Part shown: positions 19,401 through 32,110 of the stretch, piece by piece
How the letters are laid out: the number at the start of each line of letters is the position of its first letter
Position numbering within the stretch: position 1 is the stretch's first letter
From: Eumeta japonica
Lineage: Eukaryota > Arthropoda > Insecta > Lepidoptera > Psychidae
Direction of reading: 5' to 3'
NCBI GenBank assembly: GCA_005406025.1
Contig: BGZK01000544.1
Coordinates: forward strand, 124,001-188,000
Length of the DNA: 64,000 bases
Position numbers and translations under genes: made by a program
Notes under the pieces: generated by a model
Seen by the model: the letters and a program-made list of their open reading frames with translations, nothing else
The model's database searches: none
What the model was told of the DNA's origin: nothing

Positions 19401-22180
19401 TGTTAAGTAAATTTAATGAAATTTGTTGGAAGGAAAAGGATTAATTGGAATTAGGGATAATATCAATCACGATTCTCTGATATGGTAATCAATAAAAAGA
19501 TCAATTTATAAATTATTAAAAAAAGTATGTCTTGGACTTAAGTCCATAACACTATATCAAACTTTAAGATCAAAACGAACTAGAAAAAATATATTTAATA
19601 ACATCGTTGGCGTCGCAAGAAATAATTTTAAAACAGAATACTATAACTAAAAAAAAATAATTGAAAATAACATATTTAAAACGTAGAGCCCAATTTAATT
19701 TTCTTTTTTTTGTAATAAAATAATTATTCTCTTACAATAAAATATTTATTCCGTTCACTAGTCTGTTCTTTGATTCGTCAATAAATACCAATAAAATTAA
19801 TCCACATTTCTAGTTAGAAAGTACTAAGCACTTCTTTAATGTATTAGTATCTTCGGTTTTATTCTCTTACGTTTGTTTTGTTAATGACTGTTTTTAATTG
19901 ATAAAAACTATTTTTCTGTACAATTTCACGGTTTTGAAAAATTAAGCGTGCTTTTTTTTTGAATGTTTCATGGTAACTGTCAAACGAGCTAGTAGAGCTA
20001 TTGCACCAAAAGCTCACCGGAAAAAGCACGGGAAAGTTTCTTCCTCGAAACTAATAACGTATGCACCAATTCATTTTTATTTAATTTGAAAATCATCCAT
20101 ACATTTGTTGGTATTCTGAGTCGGCAATTCCTTCACTACAATATGCGTATATATCTCATTCATACAATTTTCGTTAGGATACCAGCTTGACAATTATTGT
20201 CAAAATATTTGATTGTCTGTTTTTAATACTATTTTTAATTCTTATTTTTTTCATCGAGTAAATTTTGTATAATAATGTTTAGAAAACAGATATTTTCTTG
20301 ACAGTCACAATAATTGGAATAAAAAATATAAATAAATTGATTATTTTGTCCATATCCTAAAATTTTGCGATCAACTTTCATTAGTACCATCTTTTAAGCG
20401 TTCATTGTTGTATCGATTATCTATTTACTGCCAGCGTGGCAGTGCGGAATGTTCAGCGAGGAGGGCTTGAAGTCAAACTACCTCAGCGTAGAATTAAAAA
20501 ATGTTAGGTCAGTATACTTTTACAGTAGGGTGACAAACAATTATTACCAGTTACGCCTTTTGAAGATAAGCCCGGAGAAAGCCATTCACCAAAGCATTAT
20601 AAAAGAACGTAAGAAATAAAAATTTAAAGGTCTGTTTCAAAAAAATTTTCACGTTTGATACCCCAGACGAAAACGTTATAATTTATGACTAAATTATTCC
20701 TCTGAATCCTACGTATTCTCTAATTCGTTTGGTCGACTTTTGAACCTCATGCATATGCTTCGGTGACTGCTTAATGTAGATATGCTAATCTGTATTAATC
20801 AGTCAATTATCACATCAATCAGATATCATTACAAGTAGATACTTGTAATGATATCTGAGAACACCTGAGATAAATGGACAGATGCACAAAAGCGAATATG
20901 ATCGCATAATTACTCGTTTCCATACTTTACTACATGAATTTACATAATACACTGACTAGCTACAAATGGCTCGAAGTTCATGAGTCCGACTCATCTTTGA
21001 TAAATTTTTCGCTTTTTGCAACAGTAAATACAAATATTATGGATATTTTTAATTCTAAGGAGGGTTCTCCTTAGTATTAAGAATATCCAATAAACTGAAT
21101 TCTTTCTATCCACATAAAAGATGTGTTGTTTGAAAATCTATGTTAAGATATTTATAGCTAATAGGTATTTTTGTCTGGTTGGTAGTTAACGTATTATAAA
21201 CGTTATTTATAACCCTTTGAAAGGACCGTTTTTTTAACACTACAAACTTATTATCGATTTTATTATATAATTTTTCTCATAAATTGATATTTCAGTGACA
21301 TTTTGCGAACAAGTTAATGTTCGTGCCTCCAAATCTGATTTGATTAAAAGTGAGTCAACTTTGTCAATATATAAGTTGATTTGAAGTATAGATTTTAAAA
21401 CATAAAAAAACATTATTTTTAAACATTTTCAATATGGTTCTTCCCTTTTTTTCATTGACTAGTCACTTGTTAACTGTGTCACTTTTAAAATAATTTATTA
21501 TTTTTAAACACTCCATCCTCCTCGGGAATCTAAAGAAATTAATGAAGGACCCCTTATGACAATTATTGTTATAACTACAGATTGAACTCTAGTGTGGATG
21601 CGCAGACGTCAATAAAATGTACGCAGCACTCTTTTTTGTATCAGCTTTTTGTTAATAATTTGATTAAAACTAAATGACCTCTGGCCTGCATTACTTGCTT
21701 CTGAGGATTGATATAATGAAACTGTGTCGTGTTGATGATAACTACCAATTATTAGATTATGGACATCGATAACAAAAAAAACGTTAAAATATTCGTATTT
21801 GACCTAACCTATTGTTGTAAAATTTGACAGTTTTCTGAAATCTTTTCTTGGATCTTGTCAGATGAAGTCTATTAATCTAAGTTAATAATTAGAACATATC
21901 AAACAAAGAAACATGTCATGTCAAAACCAATGTTGTGGCTGAATCTATTTTTTTTATGCAACTGAACGTTATGCTTTACCTTTTTTATATTTTATTTTAT
22001 TTTTGAAGTTGTTTAAGACGTGGCGCGTTATAATATAACATATAAAGTGATAATGGCGCTCAATTTTTCAAACAGTGTTATTTGTGCACTGTTTCTAATA
22101 TTTTAGAATAAGTACTCAAATCGCCGTTCACAATCATCTTCATACAAATAATATTGTAAATCACTATGATTTTTTTAAGG
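19401..22180. other. AT-rich spacer without recognisable genes
   Basis: No credible open frame. Short mixed-composition stretches near 19980-20040 and 20440-20600 match nothing I recognise. A perfect hairpin lies at 20820-20857 and a small one (ctaaggag/ctccttag) near 21054-21075. Confidence 0.5.
20820..20857. repeat. Perfect 18-bp-arm hairpin
   Basis: CAGATATCATTACAAGTA, two bases, then its exact reverse complement. No poly-T run follows and no gene lies beside it, so it is not called a terminator. Confidence 0.9.
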
Positions 22181-22189
22181 TCTTTTATC

Positions 22190-24660
22190 ATACATTTTGA
22201 CTTCATCATAGTTTTAGGATCTTCTCATTCGGCAACCATTATATACACATCCATTAATAATAATAATAAGCTTCTTTTATTTTCAACAACCTTACAAAAC
22301 CTGTGTTTCCTAAAACTACGTATACAAATTGCAATCTGTTATTGGAATTCCATTCTGCAAGACCTTCTTCAGCTTATTCCACGTATCCCTATTCTTTGCT
22401 ATGCTCCTTTATTCTTTTTCTAGTGTCACTATTAATTCATCGATCCATCTGTTCTTTGGACGTCTCCTCTTCTTATACTCATTTGTCCTTTTCACGTTGT
22501 TGTTTCTAATGTCTATTTGTATGCGTGTAAATCCATAAATGTCTTGCCCAACGCCACTTTTATGTTAGAGCATACTTGAGAGCATCTATTAACTTTGTCG
22601 TTCGCTTTTTACATTTCTAATTTTGTTTATTTTCATTATACTTCTTTTCATCGCTATCTGATAGGTTGCTAATTTTGCTTTTATTTTGGTGCCCATGTTT
22701 TGCCGCCGTACGTGAGAGTCGGCAGGATATGTGTGTCAAAATGGGTCTTTTCAGGTGAAAACGGTAATAGCCTTATAGAATTTCTTTTAAGTTGCAGAAT
22801 ATTTTCCAACTCATATTAACCCGGCACTCCACTTCCTCTTTTTCGCTGTTGCTTCTAAATTATATTAATTTGCCAAGATATATGTAGTTGTTTACATACT
22901 GTAACAGATGTAATGGATTCATACACAAGCCAATTTTATTAGTATTGCTATTTGTCATTATCTTGATTTTACCTTGGTTCATTTTGACCAGACTTTTTCA
23001 CTTCCTACATCTAAATAATTGATTGTTTTTTCGAGTTTTTTTCCTTGTTTCAACGAAGATGTCAGGGTGTATGAGTCACTTCTCATTTATATTGATTACA
23101 CTCAACAGTTAGGATAGATTATCGAAGACAAGCTATAATATAGCCATAAATTGTTTTAGGTGAAAGGGGAGCACGCTGTCTCAGTCCTCAGCAGATTTGT
23201 ATGTTCGCTCCCCGCTGTTATAATTTGATCCTAATTATATTTCCATTGAAGATAATTTTTAATACCTTCGTTAGGTTTCCGAGCCAAAACAGCAAAAACG
23301 GAACCCTTATGGTATCGTCACGCCGTCCGTCTATCCTTCCGTTCGTATGAAACAGGCATTTTATTCAAGAACTACAAGATGTATATTGATTAATTTTATA
23401 GTGTGTAACAGAAGGTGAAAAAGACTTCTTCACGTGGTCAGAGAATTCTCGCGTTTTTTCAAGATTTATTCAAATCATGGCAAGCAGCGTTTTAAAACAC
23501 ACAGGTGGCAACTACCTGTTACAATATTTTCTTACATTTGTTTTTTCTCCTTGATTATATTAACTTTCTGTTAGCGAAAAAAAGACTTAAAATCATACTT
23601 ATAAATTACTACTTGAAAACTAGAGGCACAGGGGGGGCCCTTGTCATATACTACGGTTGGTCACCGTGAGGGGGGAGGGGGTTAAAAATTGTAAAATATG
23701 GGTCACGTAGTATGAGTATGTTCCCTAAGAGGGTGTATTAGCAAAACAGAACCAATTTTTAGAGCCTTATTTTGTAAACCATCGCATCCTGGACTTTTGT
23801 TTTGCTTCAATTTTAAATATGTTTTATGATTTCCATAACGTTTACTAGTGCTATATAAATTTTCTCCGGGGTAGTTTTGCAGTGCTTGTGATTCCTTCTA
23901 GAATAAAAAGTAGTTGAGCTCTGAGAGATATCAGTTTTTTTTATATATAGTATTTTATAAAATTATGTTGCACTATTTATTGCATCACATTTAATTTTAA
24001 TCTCTTTCGTGTCTGTTTTTCAGTTTTTGATCCAGTTTTTGTGTATTTGTAGGCTTTTCTTGGAGATTTTATTTTCCTTGGCTGTTCTTTATTATTTTGT
24101 TTCCTTAGTTTTGGTAATCTTTTTGATAGCTTTATTTGTTATTTGATATATAGAATTTAGTTTTTTTTTCATTTCTTTAGTTTCTTGTTTTGTTTTTACT
24201 GGTTCTCTTGGTTCTGTGATTATGTTCAGGATCCTTGCCGAAAATTTTACCCACTATTTATAGCTTTTAGTCTCATTTGTTTTGATGCTACACTTTTTCA
24301 ATGATATTTTCTAGTGCATTGTAGAATGTTTGCATGTCGTGATCGTCATTTTTCTCTCCAATTTTTGTATGTTATGTTTTAAATTCTTCAAATAACAGCT
24401 AATATCTTCTGAATGTTATTCTACTTTTCTTTTCTTTTACTAATATGCATGTAGCTCTGACTAGGTGATGATCTGATCTGAATTTTAAGCCTTGAAGAAC
24501 TTCTATCTTTCATATCTTTTTTGGGTACATTCGATAAAATGAAATCAACCTCATTTTTTAATTTTTTCACCTGAAGATAACCATGTTCATTTGAGGTTTC
24601 TTTTTGTTTTGAAAAAGGTATGCGTAATCGATAATTTGTTTCCATACATCCATTATTCTA
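22190..24660 (-). mobile_element. RTE-like non-LTR retrotransposon remnant
   Basis: Read on the minus strand from 24650 down. 24421-24645 resembles the end of an endonuclease domain (KLKNEVDFILSN, then a decayed SDHxLVRA). 22880-23010 gives the reverse-transcriptase-proximal string NKGKIKIMTNSN and YVNNYIYLGKLI. 22340-22500 gives RRRPKNRWIDELI and AKNRDTWNKLK, the C-terminal signature of RTE-type elements. Much of the reverse transcriptase is missing or replaced by other repeats (23270-23400, 23600-23720). Stops and frameshifts throughout make it inactive. Confidence 0.6.
23270..23400. repeat. Dispersed lepidopteran repeat scrap
   Basis: 'gccaaaacagcaaaaacggaacccttatgg-atcgtcacgccgtccgtct' matches a word cluster seen in many moth and butterfly genomes. 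A related scrap ('ctacgaaaccctacactgctcgtgacctaatacgcgcttgaccga') is at about 46105-46150. Confidence 0.45.
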
Positions 24661-24677
24661 GACATCCATTACGCCCG

Positions 24678-25012
24678 CATAGTTTTTAACTCTGATTTCC
24701 ACTCATACAGTATCTAATTTTTTTTTGCGCTGCTACGTGTATAACAACAATTATAATTTTTCCCTACATTTATACCCTACAGTAATACTCTGATTTTGTA
24801 ATTTAATTAGCTAATAAATTAAAAAATCAGGGTATTACGTTCCAGAAATGATGAGAGAGCAACGATTAGTGTCCAGTAATGATTACGCTTTTGAACGATA
24901 TCAATAATGCCACATGTAAAATGTAGGGAAAAATTATAATTGTTGTTATACACGTAGCAGCGGAAAAAAGATTAGATACTGTATGAGTGGAAATCAGAGT
25001 TAAAAAAACTAT
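24678..25012. mobile_element. Small foldback element with ~95-bp arms
   Basis: 24678-24775 (catagtttttaactctgatt, ending ccctacattt) is repeated in inverse orientation at 24915-25012. A second, shorter inverted repeat (TAATACYCTGATTTT) lies inside at about 24782-24837. It abuts the endonuclease end of the RTE-like remnant. No coding capacity. Confidence 0.8.
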
Positions 25013-27430
25013 GCGGCATCCAGCTGGATGCTATTATATTGCAACCTGGAAATATGTTTACATGTCGATTCTTTCCGGTAAATAATTACCGATTTTCAAA
25101 TTTTGTCAAAAACCCACTTTATTCTCCTACACTTTCTACTTTCTTTACTTCAATGGATTGCCTATTGCATTTAGATTAAAACTATTTTTACTGTTTGTAT
25201 AATAGTTACAGTCATTAAATTGTATTTTCATTTCTTAACAAGTAATAAAAATATAAAATTAAACTGAAGCGATTAACTTTGCTAATGCTAATTGTGTATC
25301 TCAAAACGTAAGTGATTAATCTCTTATGAAAATTGTACTATCTCAAAATCTACGTCCACTACAAAACTTTTTGTCTAGATTCGGTTATGATTAAATTGTT
25401 CTATTTTCATGTTAAAAAAGCTAAGGATAATGTGTCGCGTCCTTTAAAATGTCGTATTATACCTTATGTACAGTTTATACCTATACTACATTATGTAATG
25501 TACTCATTTTGTATTTAAATCCCATTAAAAATGATTAATGTTACTAAAATCATTAGTATTTTTAACATACACAAAAACAAATTTAGTCTTTCATTTTTTA
25601 TATGTTTGCACGTATAATAATAGCCAGATTTTTGTGAATGTAGCTGACGGAGCTGACATTTTGCACAGTCTTAAATATCTTCAAATTGTTACAACTATTT
25701 GTTAGGAGAGCAACAACGTCTATTACTTAAAAAAGAGTTTTAAATTCAATTTTAATTACAATATTAATGACTATAAGAATATAACGGAAAGAAGATATTT
25801 TATATTTATTTTTATCTGATCATGCACTGATCTGTGACATTAGTTTTCATAAAAATAGTGACAATTAACATTCAAATGCTTGAATGCAGGTGTGCAGGTG
25901 GAGAGAGGACAAAAATGAAATATATGTTGGCTTAGTACTGACCATTAAACAACTTAGTAACAGAATGTACAATTTGCCTTTACTGATATTATATATGCGA
26001 AAATGTCGCTGTACGTCCCCCTGGTTGTTTATTTGTATAGACGTCTGTCTGTAATACTGTCACGCTTAATTCGCTGTAGCGATTTGGATGAAATTTGGCA
26101 CGTGAAATAGTTTAGCACCTGAGAAAGGATACTACAGATATAATACAATAATACAAACCAACATATGTTGGTTTGTATGTTTTTTGATAGCTCATCGATA
26201 GATAAATTGATTTTAATGAACTGTAATTTATTAAAATCAGTGCATTATTTTGTAATATATAAGCTACTATCAGTTTATATTTCTCTCTAAATATCTTTGT
26301 CTTCTCATGACTCGACAATGATTTAACCGATTAAGATGAAAATTAATTACTGATAGAACTCATAAAATATAGGTTACAGATTATTTTTTTTTTTATGTTT
26401 ATCTGTATGACTTCTCATAACAAGAACATTAAAAGTCATTAATTTTATTTTGTTTTATAGGTCATGCTTATTGTTTGCTTTGTTGAGAGGAGTGACGTTA
26501 AAGTCGGCGATGAGAATTCTGTAGGAGAGGGAGAGGAAGATATGATGTAAGAAAGTGAAGTAAAGCAGAGCGAAAGTAAAAGAGGGTTTTAGCAATCCCC
26601 AACTGTAATTAATTGACTAATAATAATGATTTAATAATAAGAAAATATATTAAATTAAAATGAAAGAAAGATTTTTACATTGCGCCTTTGGTACTAGATT
26701 ATACCAATGCTATTATTATAATATTACACATGGTGACGATATTTGATTGTTTGTCACTCAATGACCCATAAACAGCTATGCAGATTTAAATAATCTTTAG
26801 CACACCGATAGAATTTTTTTTGGATTATAAGCATTATATTATATACTTCCCAGTGATGATTTCATTTGTCATAATTTATAGGAAACTGGAATCGATATTA
26901 ATAGCGGGTTCAATATCGAAATCTAAAGCAAGAACACGATTGGAAAAGGGAGGGACTCAGTATTAGAATAGAAAACGATATCCAATCGAAACTATCTGTA
27001 AAATTGGAACTAAAATTCAAAACAGGGTCGGATCAATGATAGCAATATTGCTCGATATAAAAAATTAGGAATTATTTATATGTTCACTCAATTAATTATT
27101 CGGAGCCGCAGGCAACAGCTAGCGATTCCATATCATTGAAATAATTAGGATAAAAAGCAATAGTTATAAATAATTTTTGAATTATACCCAGAGAAAAAGC
27201 ATACGAAACAGCAGGTAAATGTAAAAAAGAAAATTTTGCTAACATAAGTTTGATTTTGTATATGCATTTATTTCAAATATATTCATTAACAATTATAAAA
27301 AAAAAAAACAAAACAAAAATTCATTGTAAAAACACGTTTTTACAATATACGACTACAGATAATTCATTATTCATAACTATATTTAACAAAAATAAGCCTT
27401 TATTTTTATCTTGAAAATTCAAATTTCAAC
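25013..27430. other. AT-rich spacer with dispersed repeat scraps
   Basis: 26060-26140 ('cgatttggatgaaatttggcacg') and 27100-27126 ('cggagccgcaggcaacagctag') are pieces of a repeat common in Lepidoptera. 26885-27030 is a purine-rich quasi-repeat like that at 14910-15070. No gene is recognised. Confidence 0.5.
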
Positions 27431-27985
27431 GTGACACAGTAATAATAAAAATCAAATAATTGATAAATGACCTTCAATTTTACATCACTTATTTCACATA
27501 AATGTCAGACAACTTCCATACGCCGAATAATAAGTGTCTAATTCAGTACTCAACCACTTCAATTGTTGCAAGAATAAAAGAGAGCTATTGAAGTTTATTA
27601 AAGTTCACTCAAATGTCTACATTAAAATAAAAATTGAAGTAGTGAGCATCTGCTCAAAATCGTTTCACATTAAACATCGTCAAAATTTTGCTTTAACATG
27701 CATCTACAAATATTTATGGATGCATGTTAAAAAAAGAAAGCAATACAATACATAGTACGTGGAAGAATAGCATCTGCACTACATTGATTCCACCTTCATG
27801 TTTCTTTTGCTGCACTTAACGTACGCTCTTGCATTATACAAGGAATTTGAGACTGCTTCTGACACTGAACTATAAGGCATTTAAAAAATAGATAAATGAA
27901 ATAATACTATGCATGGAATGATCTAATTGTATTTTATTATACCAAATAACAACAAATCATGTATTTAATTAAATTATCACAATAA
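27431..27985. repeat. Downstream flank of block U3
   Basis: Matches 9100-10270 of U2 in two pieces (see that entry). The match fades close to the receptor stop codon. Confidence 0.55.
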
Positions 27986-28858
27986 TCAAGTTAATCTGTT
28001 GGACACTTTCCTGTTGTGGCGCTCTTTCCACAAGTTCCTAATCGATTTATTTTTGAAAGCGAACAATACGTCACAAGTCATCGTTTGCACTATATATAGT
28101 ATTCTAGAAATTAGTGATACAACACAGATCGTTTTATTATAACTTGCAAAGACGTACAGTAATAACATTGAGTATTCACTGACGAAAAATGCAAACGTGA
28201 CTATTTTCAATTTTGCACATTGGTTTTTAGTTGTAATACTCTCGTTTGAATATGATTTTTTTCCCTTCGCTATCGAATATACAACTGTCACATAGATTAC
28301 GAAATTCATTATTATAATAAAGAACTTGAATATGCTTTCAATATTCACATATACGAAAAAGTTTGTAATCCACGTCGAGTAGATTAAATCGATTAACGAG
28401 GGCGCGGAGACGAGCAGCGGCAATCCCCAAGCGAAAAGCGTCACCTTCAGCAATCCTCTTGTATGTAATGTTTTGAATACCTCCACTATAGTCATGTGAT
28501 ATATCATAGAACCAATCATAAGCCAACAATACATAACGTGTTGCAAGACAAATTCGAAAATCTCGACATACATCTTATATTTTATGGAAAATTCATCATA
28601 TTTTATGTCAAGTATTAAATTAATAGTATTTGTCAGATAATACAATACATAATTCAATATAATATTTGTAAATACATAGTTCTTGAAAGACCTCCACTTG
28701 GGTATAAGAATCCACGTGATGATGCAACGCAGTGAAGCAACAACGGAGCTTATAGCGCCTATACACGAACAAAATGCCAAAATAACGATTGCTGTGAATG
28801 TTATTAAAGTTTCTTTTTCACCAGTTGCTTCGTCCACTGCTTCGGCTGTGTTATTCAT
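27986..28858 (-). CDS. Intronless class B-like seven-transmembrane receptor, copy 3
   Basis: A 290-residue paralogue with the same seven segments. It is the most diverged intact copy: TM2 KNYVFTNIILNY, TM3 YCWLMIGSMIYHMT, TM4 FAWGLPLLVSAPSLI, TM7 QTMTCDVLFAFKNKS. The start is set at the ATG at 28856-28858, giving MNNTAEAVDE with an N-N-T sequon, because it aligns with the starts of the other three copies. The frame remains open to another ATG at 28942 only because the upstream TGA seen in copy 1 is changed here. There is no ectodomain. Directly upstream, a mariner-like element is inserted at about 29024, which may have separated the gene from distal control DNA. Confidence 0.78.
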   Translation of the reverse strand: MNNTAEAVDEATGEKETLITFTAIVILAFCSCIGAISSVVASLRCIITWILIPKWRSFKNYVFTNIILNYVLYYLTNTINLILDIKYDEFSIKYKMYVEIFEFVLQHVMYCWLMIGSMIYHMTIVEVFKTLHTRGLLKVTLFAWGLPLLVSAPSLIDLIYSTWITNFFVYVNIESIFKFFIIIMNFVIYVTVVYSIAKGKKSYSNESITTKNQCAKLKIVTFAFFVSEYSMLLLYVFASYNKTICVVSLISRILYIVQTMTCDVLFAFKNKSIRNLWKERHNRKVSNRLT

Positions 28859-28904
28859 ATTCACTGTTACTAAGCAATGAGTTCCCACGTTATAGTTATT
28901 ATTG

Positions 28905-28919
28905 CAATATTTATTTAAG
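28905..28919 (-). promoter_or_regulatory. Conserved TATA-like block upstream of receptor copy 3
   Basis: Identical in sequence (CTTAAATAAATATTG on the coding strand) and position to copies 1 and 4, followed by 'cattacag-ttaaggttgagttt' at about 28939-28962. Confidence 0.33.
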
Positions 28920-29023
28920 TGACAGAAATAGCCATTACTCATTACAGATTAAGGTTGAGTTTCATTGCACGCGACAAATTTTAAATGTCGAATGAGTCTA
29001 TGACAGTTATGAAAATCGTTAAA

Positions 29024-30150
29024 TATAGGGTTGGGGAAAAAGGTTTTTCATATGTTATACACAAATTCAAAATAATTTTTCGTCATATTTTATTTACATT
29101 TAATTGTAATCTATATATCCCATTCTATTCAACAAATTGTTGCCTTTTTGCAGCTAATTCTTGCACAATTCCATTGCTGTAGCATTTTTGGTACTTCTGA
29201 TAAAAAAACTACGACGGGTAATTTTTATAGGCCTGTTTCGATGTAATCTAATCTAACTCTACCTAAAGGATTCTGAAGAGACTGAAACAGATGCAACTTT
29301 ATGATGCAAGGTCAGGATTGTATGGTGGATGCATTAACACTTCCCAACCAATCTCTATCAATACTTGTTGAGTGGCTAAAATGCGTGTGGTCTTGCGTTA
29401 TCATGGTGAAAATCCACACTCTTTCTATTGGTCAATTCCGACCGTTTTTTCTCTACTTCAAAAAGCTCATAATGAATAATGTCCTTCCAAATCCACCATA
29501 TACATAGCGTCAACTTGTTGCGAGTTAATCCGGGTTTTGATGTAGTCTGTGGAGATTGCCTGCCTTTTGACCGTGATCTTTTTTGCACTTTATCGTTGTA
29601 GGTTATCCGTTTTTCATCATCAGTGATCAATCTTTTCAAAATCGATTCGGTTTTATTATGTAGATAATCGCCAATGAGTACACAATTCATTAGATTTCTT
29701 TCAGTGAGCTCGTAATGCACGCAAGTATCGAGCTTTTATATATATGCAGCTTTTTCCAAATAGGGTAAAACTGTTCTTTGGTTAATCCCTAGCTCTTCAG
29801 ATGTGTCTTAAGAACTAATATGTCGATCTTACCCTACTTTTTCCAAAATGGCATCGACTTTATGCGTAAAAAGTCGACCAGAGCGAGGTCCATTTTTGAC
29901 ATCAAAATCACCGCATTAAGAACGCTTGAACCAGTTTTGTAATACTTTTACGAACACTGTATCAGGTTCACAAATGCCAAATGCCACAATTTTTTTTTTT
30001 GCAATTTGTGTCGCATTTTACCCTTGTTTTTGATGCAATTTTAAAAGCTTTCGAATTTCTACGTAAGATTCACTCATTTAGGTGGACAGAAAAAGAATAG
30101 AAAAATGTCGGGATACCGTTTTTAATTTTTATTAAAGGTGCTATTTTAAA
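29024..30150 (-). mobile_element. Mariner-like transposon remnant F
   Basis: The left end 'tagggttggggaaaaaggtttttcatatg' is a typical mariner terminal repeat. The transposase reads on the minus strand from an ATG near 30077 downwards. 29376-29720 gives HYELTERN, RLITDDEK-ITYND, RSRSKGRQSPQTTSKPGLT, and HHDNARPH, which is the catalytic-core order of mariner transposases (second Asp in HHDNARPH). Several frameshifts and stops. A clear right terminal repeat was not found. It interrupts block U3. Confidence 0.75.
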
Positions 30151-30266
30151 AATGTTATCTATTTAATAGAATCCAAACTAGCCAGACACAAACAGCAGAA
30201 CCAAAGAGATTTTGCTGCAACTTTTTAGTTTAAATTACAAAAAAAAAAAATGTCCGACATAGACAA

Positions 30267-30700
30267 ATGTAAATTCAATTAAACGATGGCAGTTTTTTGT
30301 ATATGAAAACGCACCTTAAGGCCTCAAATTGAGTTATCCAATATTAATAATGAGTGTTATAACACTCATTATTAATATGTATTTTAACATACTAATTAGT
30401 TTAACAAACAGTTTCATTATAACACTGTTTGTTAAACTGATTTGTTTGTGGATTTTTTTTACGCACTAGTGCAATTTACCCGGTTTTCCTTAAACCATAT
30501 TATAGATTCGTACTTAGATTATCCAAAATTTACAAATTTCACAAAAATATGAGTCAGACTTGTGCAAACCACAGTCCTCGTTCGATCTAGACACCATGCA
30601 GCATAACTAATAAGTTTACATTACAAATGAAAAAACAAGGGGCTCAATAATTGATAATATTGTTTATTAGGTACTTCAAAAATTATAAGCATCTGCAACT
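30267..30700. repeat. Block U3, upstream flank of receptor copy 3 (continued)
   Basis: Matches U1 at 2020-2400: 'cgatggcagttttttgtatatgaaaacgcaccttaag', 'acccggttttcctt', 'caaaaatatgagtcagact-gtgcaaaccac'. It contains two hairpins absent from the other copies. Confidence 0.65.
30341..30438. repeat. Pair of perfect hairpins inside block U3
   Basis: 30341-30378 is a perfect palindrome with 19-bp arms. 30398-30412 and 30424-30438 are perfect 15-bp inverted arms. In U4 (37141-37195) and the 19.2-kb scrap only one arm of the first palindrome exists (atattaataatgagtgtt), so the second arms were added in U3. Confidence 0.9.
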
Positions 30701-30879
30701 TATTTTTATCAACATATGAACACAGTTTATTTTTATGTCTAGTTATAAGTTTGTGTCGATCACTATTTATTTCTTTTGAACATTTCTAATATATTTTTTA
30801 TATATTTCTATTAGTTTTTTTTTTTGCTTACATATCTAACGTTTCTTGCTCGTTCTTTTTGAGGGAAAACTGCCTTCCG
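30701..30879. other. AT-rich spacer
   Basis: Nothing recognisable. Confidence 0.4.
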
Positions 30880-32110
30880 AACGAGCAGTAAAGTTAAATT
30901 CGCAAAAAACTATGACGTATTTCAAGCACAATCGCAACATTGAATAGATTGAAAAATACGCCAATTGCATCTCGCGAATCCTCCAGACTGAAAATATGTT
31001 GCTCAAGCTCATCGATTGCTGAGCGACTCCGAGTAAAGCCGAACTGTTTATTAGACATTAATTTATTATTATAAAAATGTACTAACAACTGATTTAGGAT
31101 TAAGTTTATAATTATTTTGATGAGTGACGGTAGTATAAATATAAGCCCAAAGTTGCTGGGGTTTAGACGCTTGCCTGCAACATGTATTAACATGCAGCAT
31201 GCAACCCACCGCTGGCCCTCGAATCTGCCTCTCCACTACGAATCTCTATCCAAAGGGTTGAATATTGATTGCAGAGGATTGACAGATATCGAACACCTAA
31301 GCAAGTGTTATTTATTTTTATAATTATCTTAGTCCGCTAATCGTTAAATTGTTAATTCTACGTATATTTCATGCCAACCAGGCACATCCTCAGAAATTGC
31401 CAGTCACATCAACCAGGGTGTAGGAGAGTTAAAATAAGCGACAAAACCTCGTTAAGCGGTTGTTGGGTTTTTTCGGGGTTTGATATATTGCCGCCCTTAA
31501 ATAATGGAATCACTTTATTTTCTTCCATCAAATCGAGGAACATGCCTTCATCTAGAGACACTTATAAAAGATAAACACCAAGTGCCGCGATATTCAATCT
31601 ATAATAGAGTTTAAAATTATAATAGAAAGACCATGAAGGTCAGCAGTCCTCTTCATGTCTAAAGACTTAAATGTTTTGATAACCTCTACAGAACCCATAT
31701 ATTTAAATTTCAAAATAATATAACAGATCAAAATACTTTCCTTAAGTAATAGTTTGGGACGAGTGGCAGATGAGTGAAAAGAGCTGGCAGTCGAGACAGA
31801 AATGATAGTAAATAATGTTTTTAAAGCCTCAGCAACCTTTATGTCTTTATTTAAGGTTTTCCATCTACTTTAAGTTGAAAGTCAATAACTCGACTCTTAA
31901 TTCTTCCAGTCTCATTCTTTATGGCATCCCATTTTATTTTATTATTAACGTGCTTGGCTTTAGCCGCAACGCAAACATGCTTAAAACTTTTGGAGTAATT
32001 TTTAACATATATAACAAAGTTCTCACTATTATTAAAAGTCCTTTCACCATAAAGCTCATACAGTCTCCCTTTATTTTTGTGAATTATCATTGTTGCCCAG
32101 TCCGTAAATG
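30880..32110 (-). mobile_element. Jockey-like non-LTR retrotransposon remnant
   Basis: Read on the minus strand from 32110 down. 31851-32090 resembles the linker between endonuclease and reverse transcriptase (NFVIYVKNYSKSFKHV, KWDAIKNETGR). 31480-31720 gives VIKTFKSLDMKRTADLHGLS and DEGMFLDLMEENKVIPLFKGG. 30894-31193 gives NKQFGFTRSRSAIDELEQHI and DSRDAIGVFFNL, which is the reverse-transcriptase core up to the position of the first catalytic Asp region. 31200-31430 does not fit and may be a further insertion. The end of the reverse transcriptase is absent. The element splits block U3. Confidence 0.7.

Noticed and set aside
20820..20857. Transcription terminator
   Set aside because: No gene precedes it, there is no T-tract, and rho-independent terminators are not expected in an insect.
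29376..29720. Intact mariner transposase
   Set aside because: Only a middle part is open; the N- and C-terminal regions are in other frames with stops.
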